Shown here one piece after another: positions 47,471 through 56,864 of a DNA stretch of 64,000 nucleotides; the first letter of the stretch is position 1; every line of letters starts with the position of its first letter. The translations under genes and the position numbers were made by a program. The DNA comes from Gammaproteobacteria bacterium. GTDB lineage: Bacteria > Pseudomonadota > Gammaproteobacteria > Burkholderiales > Sulfuricellaceae. The notes beneath the pieces are model-generated. The model ran no database searches, had not been told where the DNA came from, and saw only the letters and a program-made list of their open reading frames with translations. The stretch is taken from NCBI GenBank assembly GCA_018823025.1, contig JAHJJI010000024.1:1-64000 (forward strand), given 5' to 3'.

Positions 47471-49057
47471 TCAGCTTTCCGGCCGCAATGTCAATTTCAT
47501 GATGAATCGGGTTTTTGTGTCTGTGTCTTCGACTCCCGCATTTCCCGTCAATTTGACGGTGGGTTTGATGTCAAGTGGTGGGCGGGTGATTTCTGCCCGC
47601 AACAACGTGTTTTTGCCAAGCTCGGCGGCGAAAAGGTGCACGCTTTCCAGTGCTGTTCGGTAGTCTTGTCTGAGAGATACTACTTCGCCTTCGATCAGTA
47701 GTATCTGGTTGGGCTTTTTGGGGATGCCGATCAGCACAGCGGCAGGCGCTGGTTCAGCAACGCCTGAAACAGGTTGGTGCTGTTGTGAGTCGGCGGGATT
47801 GTCTGTGGTTTCGGCCTCAGTGCTGACACGCCAATGCAACTGGTCGATTCGTATTTGCGGCAGGATATCGAGTGTGCGACTGACAATACCAAGTAGCTGC
47901 GTGGGTGCTGGCGCATTGCGAGAAATCATCTGCTCGATGTTGACAGCGGCTTTCATGTCTTGCGGGCTGGCAGCGGTGTGGGGCAGGCTACGGACTATGG
48001 CCTGGTATTGAGATTGGGCCAGGCTGGTTTCTACGGCTATTTGCCGGCTTTGCTGATAATGCTGCAGAGCCTCCAGGCCGTTCGCTCCCGCGGACAACAG
48101 CGCTCCCGTCACAACGCCGGCACTCAGGATGTAGAGGACGAGCCGGGCTTGCCACAGGCTGAAATAACGGGTTTGTTCTGCCTGCGCATAATGGCTGACA
48201 GGGGTGGTGCCGAGCAGGGATAAAAATAGCGGGTCGCATAGTGAAACGGAGTCGGATTTTTTTAGTCCTAGTCGGGCGGCGGCATCTGTCACATCGAGGA
48301 AGCGGTGAGCCATGGCAGGCGTGTCCTGACATGCCGACTGGAGCCGCTGCAAGCTTTCCCCGTGTGCCAGGATCACGGCATCCAGAGTTTTTCCGCGCGG
48401 CAGCAGTCTGGCACTTGCCAGAAATTGCTGGGTATTAGCCGTTTCACGTGCGGTTGTGTCGGCAACGGTATCCGGATTATGGTCGGGCAGCGTTGTCAGG
48501 CGGCTGAATTTGAGGGCAGACCCTTGGAAAAAACTTTGGCGTAAACCACTTGACTGGTGTGTAACCAGCAGCAGATTGTCGCTGACAAGGTCAAGCTTCT
48601 TGATCAGGGTGGCGCTCAACAGTGCTGGCGAGTAAATGCCGGTAAGCGGCACTTTCTGCTTCATGAGTGCGTTCAGCCAGGGCTTCAGCAACTCCACGTT
48701 GGTCAGGGCGCTGAACAGCATCTGGTCGTCCTTGCGCCCAAATTCTTCCCGACCCTGCTGGATTGCTTGGCGATAGGGGGTGTCGCGGTAAAGCTGGCCG
48801 AGGCGACGCTGGATCAGCGCCCGTCTGGATCTGCCCAGCACGTGAGGCAGACTGTCGAGTTGAAAGTCTTCCTCGATCAGGTCGGCCAACAGGTAAGTTG
48901 GGGTGTTTTGCGAACCAGCAAGATGGCGGGAGAAGGCTTCCCAACCGGCTTCGTTGTTAGGGAAGCTGAGACCGGCGGAATGTCCGCCCTTCTCCCCCTG
49001 GTAGGTGGTGAGCTGGTCGTTGGTCAGATAGAACAACTGTTTGCGGAATGCACCCAT
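47471..49057 (-). CDS. MshI-like pilus platform protein (PilM plus PilN character)
   Basis: A 528-residue protein. The first 300 residues resemble the divergent actin-like PilM/MshI domain (QLFYLTNDQLTTYQGEKGG at the start; NLLLVTHQSSGLRQSFFQGSALKFSRL in the middle). A membrane helix follows (LVLYILSAGVVTGALLSAG, about 310-330), then a PilN-like periplasmic part with ALQHYQQSRQIAVETSLAQSQYQAI coiled coil and a C-terminal beta domain. Fusing the PilM-like and PilN-like roles in one chain is compatible with the MSHA family, though this is longer than classic MshI. It is in the middle of the pilus operon. Confidence 0.75.
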   Translation of the reverse strand: MGAFRKQLFYLTNDQLTTYQGEKGGHSAGLSFPNNEAGWEAFSRHLAGSQNTPTYLLADLIEEDFQLDSLPHVLGRSRRALIQRRLGQLYRDTPYRQAIQQGREEFGRKDDQMLFSALTNVELLKPWLNALMKQKVPLTGIYSPALLSATLIKKLDLVSDNLLLVTHQSSGLRQSFFQGSALKFSRLTTLPDHNPDTVADTTARETANTQQFLASARLLPRGKTLDAVILAHGESLQRLQSACQDTPAMAHRFLDVTDAAARLGLKKSDSVSLCDPLFLSLLGTTPVSHYAQAEQTRYFSLWQARLVLYILSAGVVTGALLSAGANGLEALQHYQQSRQIAVETSLAQSQYQAIVRSLPHTAASPQDMKAAVNIEQMISRNAPAPTQLLGIVSRTLDILPQIRIDQLHWRVSTEAETTDNPADSQQHQPVSGVAEPAPAAVLIGIPKKPNQILLIEGEVVSLRQDYRTALESVHLFAAELGKNTLLRAEITRPPLDIKPTVKLTGNAGVEDTDTKTRFIMKLTLRPES

Positions 49058-49070
49058 TCTTGAATTCTCG

Positions 49071-50276
49071 TCAGGCCTTGATCTTGCTGATGGTGTCGTA
49101 AATCGGACCGAGCACAGACAGCATGATCCAGCCCAGAATCGCGCCGAGAATGACGGTCATGATGGGTTCGATCATGGTCTGGACTTTCTCGATCGATTCC
49201 TTGACTTCGCGGTTATAGAAATAGCTGACATTGCGTAGCGCCTTATCCAGGGAGCCGGTGCTTTCACCTACCTTGAGCATGCGCACGACCAGGGGCGGAA
49301 AGATGCCGACATTCTGAAAGCTGGTAGTGACGTTCTGCCCCTCGGAAATAAGCAGCCCGGCCCGATGCAGGCCAGCTTCGATGACTTTGTTGGCGACGAT
49401 CTGTTCTGACAACCGGATGCATTCGAGAATGGTGACGCCCGATGCGTACATCAGCGCGAAAAAAGTGGCGAAGCGGGCAAGGATGATTTTATGCAGGATA
49501 GGCCCGATCATCCACACCCGCAGCAAGTAATCGTCGGCCATGTAGCGTGCGCGTGGATTGGTCCTGATCAGAAAGGTAAGGCCAGCGCCTGCCAGCAATG
49601 GAATGGCGATGATCAGATACCAGTAATTAATGAAGATGCCGGAGACGAAAATCAGCGCCTTGGTATGAAATGGCAGCTCCTGTCCCATGTTCTTGATGAA
49701 TCCGGTGAGCTGTGGCACCAGGTAAATCATCAGGAAGAAGGTGACGCCGAGCACGATGGTGCCGACGAAAGCCGGGTACATCAGGATTTTTTTTGTCTGT
49801 GAGGCAAGCTCGTCCTGCCATTTCAGCGTCTCGGTCAGATTGAGGAACACCTCGGCGATCTTGCCGCTGTGTTCGCCTGCCGCGATCAGACTGATGAAAG
49901 TCGAGTCGAAGGTGTCGGGATGCTTTTCCATCGCCTGTGAGAGTTGCAGACCGCCTTCGATGCTTTCGATCAGGTCGGCAACGATTTCGCGGAAGCGAGG
50001 ATGATCGAGGCTGTCGCGCAGGTCGGCCAAAGTTTCCAGCATCGGAACACCGGCGCCGCTGAGTTGTTCCATGTAGAAACAGAAGTTGATCAGATCCGAG
50101 CGCTTTACCTGACGTTTGCGCAAAGCCAGGGTTTGTCGCTCCACCTCCTTGCAATCGATCAGATCCAGTTCCATGCGCTTCAGGCGCAGTTCCAGGTCGG
50201 AGATATTGGAGGCATCCATGTTGCCGCGGAGGAATTTGCCTTCGACATCCATGGCCTGGTAAACAAATTGGGTCAT
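49071..50276 (-). CDS. mshG: MSHA-type inner-membrane platform protein MshG (GspF/PilC family)
   Basis: A 401-residue member of the GspF/PilC family, with two T2SSF domains. Signs are FCFYMEQLSGAGVPMLETLADLRDSLDHPRFREIVADLIESIEGG, three membrane segments (VGTIVLGVTFFLMIYLVPQL; YLIIAIPLLAGAGLTFL; TVILGAILGWIMLSVLGPIYDTI) and FATFFALMYASGVTILECIRL. It anchors the ATPase MshE and rotates pilin into the fibre. It directly follows mshE. Confidence 0.92.
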   Translation of the reverse strand: MTQFVYQAMDVEGKFLRGNMDASNISDLELRLKRMELDLIDCKEVERQTLALRKRQVKRSDLINFCFYMEQLSGAGVPMLETLADLRDSLDHPRFREIVADLIESIEGGLQLSQAMEKHPDTFDSTFISLIAAGEHSGKIAEVFLNLTETLKWQDELASQTKKILMYPAFVGTIVLGVTFFLMIYLVPQLTGFIKNMGQELPFHTKALIFVSGIFINYWYLIIAIPLLAGAGLTFLIRTNPRARYMADDYLLRVWMIGPILHKIILARFATFFALMYASGVTILECIRLSEQIVANKVIEAGLHRAGLLISEGQNVTTSFQNVGIFPPLVVRMLKVGESTGSLDKALRNVSYFYNREVKESIEKVQTMIEPIMTVILGAILGWIMLSVLGPIYDTISKIKA

Positions 50277-50285
50277 CGTGTGATC

Positions 50286-52016
50286 TTATGGGTTGGATCG
50301 GTTGCGAGCGAAACTTCTAACCTTGTCGGTCAGATCCACCACGCGCGCAACCTCTTCGAGCGAGGTGGAACCATCCAGTACACGGCGGATGCCATCTTCG
50401 GCCAGGGTAATGAAGCCTTTGGACAAGGCCATGGCTCTGACTTCGATGGCAGGCGCACGCCTTGCAATCAGCTCATCCAGATCCGAGTCCAGCTTGAGCA
50501 GTTCCATGATTGCGATACGTCCTTTGTAGCCCTGATAGTTGCAATGTTCACACCCGGTTGCCTGGTAGATCGTGATGTTCAGTTTGTCTTTTTCGAGCCC
50601 CAGAAGACGGCCTTCCATTACTTCCGGCTGGTACGGTTGCTTGCAATGGGGGCAGAGTTTGCGCATCAGGCGCTGGGCGATAATACCGATAATATTCCCG
50701 GCGATAATGTCGGGCAATACACCGATGTCCAGCAGCCGTGGAATCGCCCCGATTGCCGAGTTGGTGTGCAGGGTGGAATACACCTGGTGGCCGGTCATAG
50801 CGGCGCGGAAAGCCATTTCTGCCGTATCCGCATCGCGAATTTCGCCGATCAGGATGACGTCTGGATCCTGTCGCATCATCGACCGGATGCCGTTGGCAAA
50901 ATCCATTTTGGCCGCTTCATTGACCGAGGTCTGGCGGATCATGTTCATCGGGTATTCGACCGGATCTTCCAGCGTCATGATGTTGACGCTTTCGGTATTG
51001 ATGTGATTCAGGATGGAATAGAGTGTAGTGGTTTTTCCGCTGCCGGTAGGGCCGGTCACCAGGATGATTCCATCCGGCCGGGCCAGCATCAGCTTGAGCA
51101 GTGTCAGCTCATTTTCCTCCAGGCCGAGTTTGTCCAGGGCCACGATCCCTTTTTGCCGGTCGAGGATGCGCAGCACGATGTTTTCGCCATGCGCAGTGGG
51201 CTGGGCAGAAACGCGAAAATCGATTGGCCGCCCCGAAAAAGTGATGGAAATACGGCCATCCTGAGGGGCGCGTGTTTCGGCGATATTCATGCTGCTCATC
51301 ACCTTGAGGCGCACGGCCATGGCAGCCCAGTAGGTTTTGTGCAGGCTGCGGATCTGGCGCAGCACGCCGTCGATGCGGTAGCGAATGCGCAGGAAAAACT
51401 GCTCCGGCTCGAAGTGGATGTCGGAGGCGCCGTGCTGTACCGCATCGGCGAGCAGAGCATCGATCAGGCGGACCAGCGGCTGGCTGTATTCGTCGGATAC
51501 GGTTTGCAGGCTCTGGTAATCGATTTCCCCGGTTTCGATTTCGTGCAGGATGCCGTCAATCGACAGCTCGAAGCCGAAATACTGGTCGATCGCCCGCATG
51601 ATTTCGGAATCGCCGGCGAGTATCGGGGTGACGATGACATCTTTGCCAAGCATGGCGCGGATCTGGTCGAGTGCGACAATATTGTTGGTGTCGGACATCG
51701 CCAGCTTCAGCGTGAGGCTTGGCTTGTCGAAGTCCAGCGGGAAGACGTGGTAACGCTTGGCGATGTCCTTTGAAATGAGCTTGAGCGAGGAAGGGTCCAC
51801 CACCATGTGGGACAAATCCGCACTCTGCTGATTCAGGTTTTCGCTCAGCGCTTCACGCACCGTGGCTTCCGTGACGAAGCCGAGATTGGTGAGCAGTTTT
51901 CCCAGCGGCAGGCTGGAATGCTTTTGCTCGAGCAGGGCAATGCGTAACTGGTCGTCGCTGATGACGCCCTTCAGAACCAGCAGTTTGCCTAAGGGAAGTT
52001 TTGGTTGTTCGGCCAT
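50286..52016 (-). CDS. mshE: Pilus assembly ATPase MshE with MshEN-like N-terminus
   Basis: A 576-residue GspE/PilB-type ATPase. Walker A is VTGPTGSGKTTTLY (about 320-330), the Asp box contains LEDPVEYP, Walker B is VILIGEIRDADTAEMA, and a four-Cys zinc site is seen (KLCPHCKQ, GCEHCNYQ). The N-terminal 60 residues carry two MshEN-type copies of LGKLL...G.....L..AL (PLGKLLVLKGVISDDQLRIALLEQ; PLGKLLTNLGFVTEATVREALSE). The Arg of the usual RLG start is Pro in both copies, so c-di-GMP binding is possible but weakened. It powers pilus extension. No retraction ATPase (PilT-like) is encoded here. Confidence 0.93.
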   Translation of the reverse strand: MAEQPKLPLGKLLVLKGVISDDQLRIALLEQKHSSLPLGKLLTNLGFVTEATVREALSENLNQQSADLSHMVVDPSSLKLISKDIAKRYHVFPLDFDKPSLTLKLAMSDTNNIVALDQIRAMLGKDVIVTPILAGDSEIMRAIDQYFGFELSIDGILHEIETGEIDYQSLQTVSDEYSQPLVRLIDALLADAVQHGASDIHFEPEQFFLRIRYRIDGVLRQIRSLHKTYWAAMAVRLKVMSSMNIAETRAPQDGRISITFSGRPIDFRVSAQPTAHGENIVLRILDRQKGIVALDKLGLEENELTLLKLMLARPDGIILVTGPTGSGKTTTLYSILNHINTESVNIMTLEDPVEYPMNMIRQTSVNEAAKMDFANGIRSMMRQDPDVILIGEIRDADTAEMAFRAAMTGHQVYSTLHTNSAIGAIPRLLDIGVLPDIIAGNIIGIIAQRLMRKLCPHCKQPYQPEVMEGRLLGLEKDKLNITIYQATGCEHCNYQGYKGRIAIMELLKLDSDLDELIARRAPAIEVRAMALSKGFITLAEDGIRRVLDGSTSLEEVARVVDLTDKVRSFARNRSNP

Positions 52017-52018
52017 GG

Positions 52019-53515
52019 CTAGTTGCCTGCCGGTTGCAGCAGTTCCTTGATGCGAATCTGAACTGAGGGTCTGTCGAAGTTTGCCGGGCCGGGCAGAGCA
52101 AGGGCGCGCTGGTAATAGTCGAGCGCCAGCTTGCCCTGATTCAGATGGTCCAGGCTAACGGCGAGGTTGAAGGCATAGTCGGCGTTGCCGGGTACGCTGC
52201 TGTAGGCGCGGAAATGGGACTGCTGTGCCTCGGCCCAGCGCGATTGCTGAGCGTACAGATTCCCCAGGGCAAAATGGGCCGCGTCAGCCTGCGGGTTTTG
52301 CATCAGAACTTTCTTTAAACGGCTTTCGCTTTGCGCCGGGTCGGATTGCCCTTGCAGACCGATCAGCCCTGCCAGTGCATCAGGGTCAGCCGGGTCGAGG
52401 TCGAGCAGCTTGCCATAATAGGCTGCTGCCTGGCCGGACTGCTTATGCTTCAGTGAGATGGCCGCCATGCCCAGCAGTGCATCGCGGTTGTTCGGCTCCT
52501 GTTGCAGTGCCTTGTGATATAGCTGCTGCGCCGTTCCGGTGTCGCCGGCGAGGAAAGATTGGTAGGCCTTGCCTAGCGTCGGGTTGAGCTGGCTGGTAGC
52601 CGCGCTTTGCCGGATTCGGATGGCTGGATTTTCCTTGAAGGGTTCTGAACCACTACGAGTTTCTGTCCGCGCTGGTTCGTATGCGGCGGGTGCTGATGGA
52701 GGGTTGGCCTGTGCCGACGCGGGGGTGGGGCCTTCGGCCGTGCTCAGGATGGGTTTGTCGATAGAATTATGTGCTGACGCGACAGGTGGTTGCTGCAGCA
52801 GCGCTGCTGCATCGACAGGGGTGGCGGGTGCTGCAGCGCTGGTCGGCTGGGGTGCGCTGGTCGGGAGGAACATGGTGCTGGTCGACGTAATTTGCCAGTA
52901 GTAAACCCCGAAGCCGACCAGTCCGAGTACGATCGCAACGGCAGCTCCGGTGAGCAGCAGGGTCCGATTGTGGGTGGGTTGCTTGGCGGAGAAGACTGTT
53001 TTGGCTTTCTGCTGCGCTGCGGCGATAGCCCTGATGTCTTGTGGTTGGGTTTTGCGGGGGGCTTTGACGGGGTGTGCTGGTGGAATGTTGGCGCCGGATT
53101 TGGAACTTGTTGCTGCTTGTGGTTGTACCTCTGGTTCAACGCTCGGCGTTGCCGTCGGGGCCGGACTCGCGAGTTCCCCTCTGGGGAGCGGAGTCTCTGA
53201 CAGGGTGAGTTCCAGTGTGGAAACGGTCGGTTCGACACGGGTCGGCGTAGTGTTCTGATCCGCGATAGACAGAGGCGTTAAATCCGGTATGGAAGGGGGT
53301 GGCTCTGAGGGGGTGGCAACAGAGGGGGAGTCGCTGTTACCTGTCATGCCGACGCGCCCTGCAGCTCCTTCCAGAGAAAGCAGAGAAAGTTCTGGGCTTG
53401 GTGCCGTGACCGAACCCGGGGTCTCCGCTGAACCATCAGGGCGCTCTGCGTTTGGCGCTGTTTGCCCCTGTTTGGCGCGCTCAGCCTTTTTCAGCGCCTC
53501 CATCAGTAAGCTCAT
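52019..53515 (-). CDS. MshN-like TPR protein
   Basis: A 498-residue protein starting MSLLMEALKKAERAKQ, the conserved MshN/GspB-like amphipathic start. It has a long Pro/Ser/Thr-rich cytoplasmic linker, one membrane helix (TLLLTGAAVAIVLGLVGFGVYYWQI) and then periplasmic tetratricopeptide repeats (AQQLYHKALQQEPNNRDALLGMAA; AAYYGKLLDLDPADPDALAGL; KLALDYYQRALALPG). It probably helps assemble or position the MshL secretin. It overlaps the mshL stop by 4 bases. Confidence 0.84.
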   Translation of the reverse strand: MSLLMEALKKAERAKQGQTAPNAERPDGSAETPGSVTAPSPELSLLSLEGAAGRVGMTGNSDSPSVATPSEPPPSIPDLTPLSIADQNTTPTRVEPTVSTLELTLSETPLPRGELASPAPTATPSVEPEVQPQAATSSKSGANIPPAHPVKAPRKTQPQDIRAIAAAQQKAKTVFSAKQPTHNRTLLLTGAAVAIVLGLVGFGVYYWQITSTSTMFLPTSAPQPTSAAAPATPVDAAALLQQPPVASAHNSIDKPILSTAEGPTPASAQANPPSAPAAYEPARTETRSGSEPFKENPAIRIRQSAATSQLNPTLGKAYQSFLAGDTGTAQQLYHKALQQEPNNRDALLGMAAISLKHKQSGQAAAYYGKLLDLDPADPDALAGLIGLQGQSDPAQSESRLKKVLMQNPQADAAHFALGNLYAQQSRWAEAQQSHFRAYSSVPGNADYAFNLAVSLDHLNQGKLALDYYQRALALPGPANFDRPSVQIRIKELLQPAGN

Positions 53516-55377
53516 GGTCGAGCGGTCCCCACTTTGGCTGATTCGATCAGGGGATTTTCGGCGTCATTTGGATCCTTGGCCGTGTCTTTGTTGGGCAGGA
53601 AGTTGCGGTAGGCCTTGAAATCACCGTCCAGGCTCGCTTCCTTGATGACGATCGGGCGCAGGAAGATCACCAGTTCGGACTTGGTGCTGGTTTCATTGCG
53701 GTAGGCAAAGGCGTCGCCGATAAAGGGCAGTTTGGATAAGCCGGGAATGGCGTCCTTAAGATTGTCGACGGAGTCCTGCATCAGTCCGCCCATGACTGCG
53801 ACTTGGCCGCTACCCACCTTGAGGATGGATTCCATCTCGCGGGTCTGGATTTCCGGAATTTTGCTCCCCACGCCCCCGGTAGAGGTTTTCAAATCAGGGT
53901 TAGGGTCATCGACATAGCCGGTGATCCGGGAGATGGTGGGCCTCACATTGATGGTGACCATGTCGGTATCGTCGATCTGGGGGGTGACGCTCATCACGAA
54001 CCCCACCGGTACGGAATTGACGGTGGTGGTATAAACGACCAGCGGGGATCCCCCTGCCACCGTGGATGGCGTGACTGTTGCCGAGGTGGTGAAGTAAATC
54101 TTGTTGTCCACCACCTTGAGCAGAGCGGTTTGATTATTCAGTACGCTGATCTTCGGACTGGACAATACTTTGACATTGCCGAAAGATTCCAGAAGCTGGA
54201 TGGTGGCGGCGATATTGCCGATAACCGAGTTCGGGTTAGCATAGCCGAGCGTGAAAATTCCGGGCGAGACGCCAGGATTCACGCCTGATGGTAGGGGGCC
54301 GGGATTCACGACCGAGGGTGCGGTGCCGAGGCCTTGGGTGAGGTTGAGGCCGGTGCTGTCATTGCGCAGGCTGGACCAGTTGATGCCTTGTTGGTACTGG
54401 TCGGAAAGTCGTACCTCGACCACTGTCGCCTCGATGAGGACCTGGCGTTTTGCGCTGGTCATTATCTGATCGATGAATTCCCGGATTTTTTCATGCTGGC
54501 GACCGGTGGCGCGCACGCTGAGAAGGCCGTTTTCCGGGTTGGCGATAACGGAGGCGGCCTCGCGGAAGGTGGTGCGCCGCGTTACGGTGGTGTTGTCGGT
54601 AACCAGCGTGGCTGAGTTAGGGCTGCCGGCCAGATTGGTCGGCGCCGCACTGGTGCGGCTGCTGGACTGCCTCGCCGTTGCGGTGGCGCCCGTGCCGGAG
54701 GTGCTCTGGTTGCCGGCCTGTTCCGTGGTGGTTTCAGAAGAGCCTTCGGGAAGGACTTTGTCGGTTTCCCGCAGGATGTCCTTGATATTTTGCACCAGGG
54801 TTTCCCAGAAGCGGTTGTTGGATTTGTTGGTGACAGAGGTAGTGGAGTTGTTGTTGCCCGTGCCGCCGCCGGTGGCAGCAGCCCCGGTGCCGGTAGTGGC
54901 GATCTGGGTGGCAATGCTGATGTTGCTGGTGGCCTCCCGCGACATGTTGAGGTAATCCACCTTGTAGTTGCGCAGGAACGGGGAGTCCGGCATTACAACC
55001 AGGTTAGGACCATCCAGTTCATAGCGCATATCCACCTGTTTGGCGATACGGGTAAGCAACTGCGGCAGGGTCTGGTTAAGCGCGTTGAGCGTGACGCTAC
55101 CCTCGATGCCGGGGTGAACGTCGACATTGACTCTGGCGTCTCGCGCCAGCGCGAACAGCAGTTCCTGCACCGGAACATTGTTGACGACGACGCTATAGGT
55201 TTCCGCCTTGAGAGCGGGTTTGGGCGGCGGCAACAGCGCGGCCTGTTGCACCGGTTTCGGGATGTTCCCGGCGGCGCGCGGTTCATCCTTGATGTGGCCC
55301 GCAGAGGGCGTGATGGGCTGCGTGCCGCACGCGGCAAGAAGCAGGCTACCGGTAAGAGCGATCAAGGTGTTCTTCAT
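53512..55377 (-). CDS. mshL: Pilus secretin MshL
   Basis: A 621-residue outer-membrane secretin lipoprotein. The signal sequence ends in a lipobox (LIALTGSLLLAAC). An N-terminal STN/secretin-N region follows (VPVQELLFALARDARVNVDVHPGIEGSVTLNALNQTLPQLLTRIAKQ), then a Gly/Ser/Thr-rich low-complexity linker, and the secretin core (KRQVLIEATVVEVRLSDQYQQGINW; VAVMGGLMQDSVDNLKDAIPGLSKLPFIGDAFAYRNETSTKSELVIFLRPIVI). The start at 55377 is chosen from the signal peptide; the track's 29 extra residues are intergenic. It forms the pore through which the pilus passes. Confidence 0.94.
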   Translation of the reverse strand: MKNTLIALTGSLLLAACGTQPITPSAGHIKDEPRAAGNIPKPVQQAALLPPPKPALKAETYSVVVNNVPVQELLFALARDARVNVDVHPGIEGSVTLNALNQTLPQLLTRIAKQVDMRYELDGPNLVVMPDSPFLRNYKVDYLNMSREATSNISIATQIATTGTGAAATGGGTGNNNSTTSVTNKSNNRFWETLVQNIKDILRETDKVLPEGSSETTTEQAGNQSTSGTGATATARQSSSRTSAAPTNLAGSPNSATLVTDNTTVTRRTTFREAASVIANPENGLLSVRATGRQHEKIREFIDQIMTSAKRQVLIEATVVEVRLSDQYQQGINWSSLRNDSTGLNLTQGLGTAPSVVNPGPLPSGVNPGVSPGIFTLGYANPNSVIGNIAATIQLLESFGNVKVLSSPKISVLNNQTALLKVVDNKIYFTTSATVTPSTVAGGSPLVVYTTTVNSVPVGFVMSVTPQIDDTDMVTINVRPTISRITGYVDDPNPDLKTSTGGVGSKIPEIQTREMESILKVGSGQVAVMGGLMQDSVDNLKDAIPGLSKLPFIGDAFAYRNETSTKSELVIFLRPIVIKEASLDGDFKAYRNFLPNKDTAKDPNDAENPLIESAKVGTARP

Positions 55378-55463
55378 GCGCGAAAGATTACCACTCTGTG
55401 TTTTAACAATCAATAGGTTATAAACGTTATTTAATTCTAAATATTGACAAAGGGCTGTCGGCA

Positions 55464-56864
55464 CTATTTTTGTTTGGCCATTTCATCCTGGATGCCTTTA
55501 ACAGTTCGCAGCATTGGGCGGTTTGCCTTGTAGTCGCGGGGGAGTTTGTCGATCGATGCCTGTGCCTCGTTGCGCGTGGAAAAACTGCCCACGGTGATGC
55601 CAAATTGGTGCTTGGCAGTAATGCTGGTGGGGTAGACGTATATCTGTCTGAGGTCAATCTCGCGACTGATTTTTACGAGAATCTGCTCCATCCTGGCGGT
55701 GGCATCACTATCGGTCAGCATCAGTTGCACGGTGTGCTGTCCGCCCTCGGTGCCGGCAAGCCAGGCCCGGGTGGCTTCAAGGCGCTGTTGCAGCAGAGTG
55801 GTGGAAGTCGGTGCGGCATACTGTTGCGCTGAAGGAATAGCGTTTGCTGGCGCCGGATTTTCCTCGGCGACAGGTGATGGAGGAGCCGTCATGGGGGTGA
55901 GTGCTGTAACCGGCTGTGGCGTGGGTGCCACTGTTGTTTTTTCGGGTTGGCGGGGTTGGTCGCCGGTCAGATGCTGCCAGCCGGCGCCGAGCGCAACGCC
56001 GACGCTGATCAGCGCGGCGGCGATGACGATTTTTTTTAGCCGCCCGGAACTGGCAGACGGCGCAAATTCGCTGTCTTCAATCGCAGCCTTGATGTGCTTG
56101 GGCAGGATGTTGTGGGTGTTTTCCGAGAACGCCGCCAATAGCGCCTTGTCGGCAAGCACGTTGATGCGCCGCGTGATGCCCTGAGAGGCGGAGGTGATCA
56201 GTTTGATGGCGCCGGTACTGAAGACGTTTGGCCCGTGGTACCCGGCTGCACGCATGCGGAACATCAGGTATTCCGGGATGTCCTTATGGTCGAGCGGCGG
56301 CACCTTGAAACCGTGGGTGATGCGTTCCTTGAGCTGACGCATTTGCGGCAGATTGAGGTGATCGTCCAGTTCGGGCTGGCCGAACAGAACGATTTGCAGC
56401 AGCTTGTGGTGGGCGGTTTCCAGGTTGGATAGCAGGCGGATTTCTTCCAGGGTGTCTAGGGGCATGGCCTGAGCCTCCTCGACCAGCAACACTACCTGCT
56501 TGCTGGTAGCGTGTTTTTCGATCAGGCAATTCTGCATCAGGCGCATGATTTCGCCGCCGCGCTTGCTGTCGGTGGCAAGGCCCAATTCGCCTGCGATGGC
56601 GTGGAACACCTCGTCCCGGTTCAGGCTGGGGTTGGCCAGGTAGATCGCTTCCACATTGCCCGGCAGCATGCTCTCCAGCATCCGGCACAGCATTGTTTTG
56701 CCGCTACCGATCTCGCCGGTGACTTTGACAATGCCTTCGCCGTGGGTGATGGCATAGAGCAGCGCGTCCAGAATGGCACCACGGTTGCCGCCAGTATAGA
56801 AAAACTCGGTGTTCGGAGTGATCTTGAAGGGGGGCTGGTTAAGGCCGAAGTGGTCTAGATACAT
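55464..56864 (-). CDS. MshM-like AAA ATPase with C-terminal SPOR-like domain
   Basis: A 466-residue protein of the ExeA/GspA class. The cytoplasmic AAA domain has MYLDHFGLNQPPFKITPNTEFFYTGGNR, Walker A VTGEIGSGKTMLCRML (about 50-60) and Walker B VVLLVEEAQAMP; a membrane helix (IVIAAALISVGVALGAGW) and a periplasmic tail follow. The tail ends in a SPOR-type peptidoglycan-binding domain (FGITVGSFSTRNEAQASIDKLPRDYKANRPMLRTVKG). MshM/ExeA-type proteins open the peptidoglycan for secretin insertion. It is the first gene of the pilus operon, divergent from mlaF. Confidence 0.88.
   Translation of the reverse strand: MYLDHFGLNQPPFKITPNTEFFYTGGNRGAILDALLYAITHGEGIVKVTGEIGSGKTMLCRMLESMLPGNVEAIYLANPSLNRDEVFHAIAGELGLATDSKRGGEIMRLMQNCLIEKHATSKQVVLLVEEAQAMPLDTLEEIRLLSNLETAHHKLLQIVLFGQPELDDHLNLPQMRQLKERITHGFKVPPLDHKDIPEYLMFRMRAAGYHGPNVFSTGAIKLITSASQGITRRINVLADKALLAAFSENTHNILPKHIKAAIEDSEFAPSASSGRLKKIVIAAALISVGVALGAGWQHLTGDQPRQPEKTTVAPTPQPVTALTPMTAPPSPVAEENPAPANAIPSAQQYAAPTSTTLLQQRLEATRAWLAGTEGGQHTVQLMLTDSDATARMEQILVKISREIDLRQIYVYPTSITAKHQFGITVGSFSTRNEAQASIDKLPRDYKANRPMLRTVKGIQDEMAKQK

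Noticed and set aside
49944-51773. 609-aa plus-strand ORF over mshE and the start of mshG
   Set aside because: Antisense shadow of a clear GspE-type ATPase; low-complexity composition and no plausible start context.
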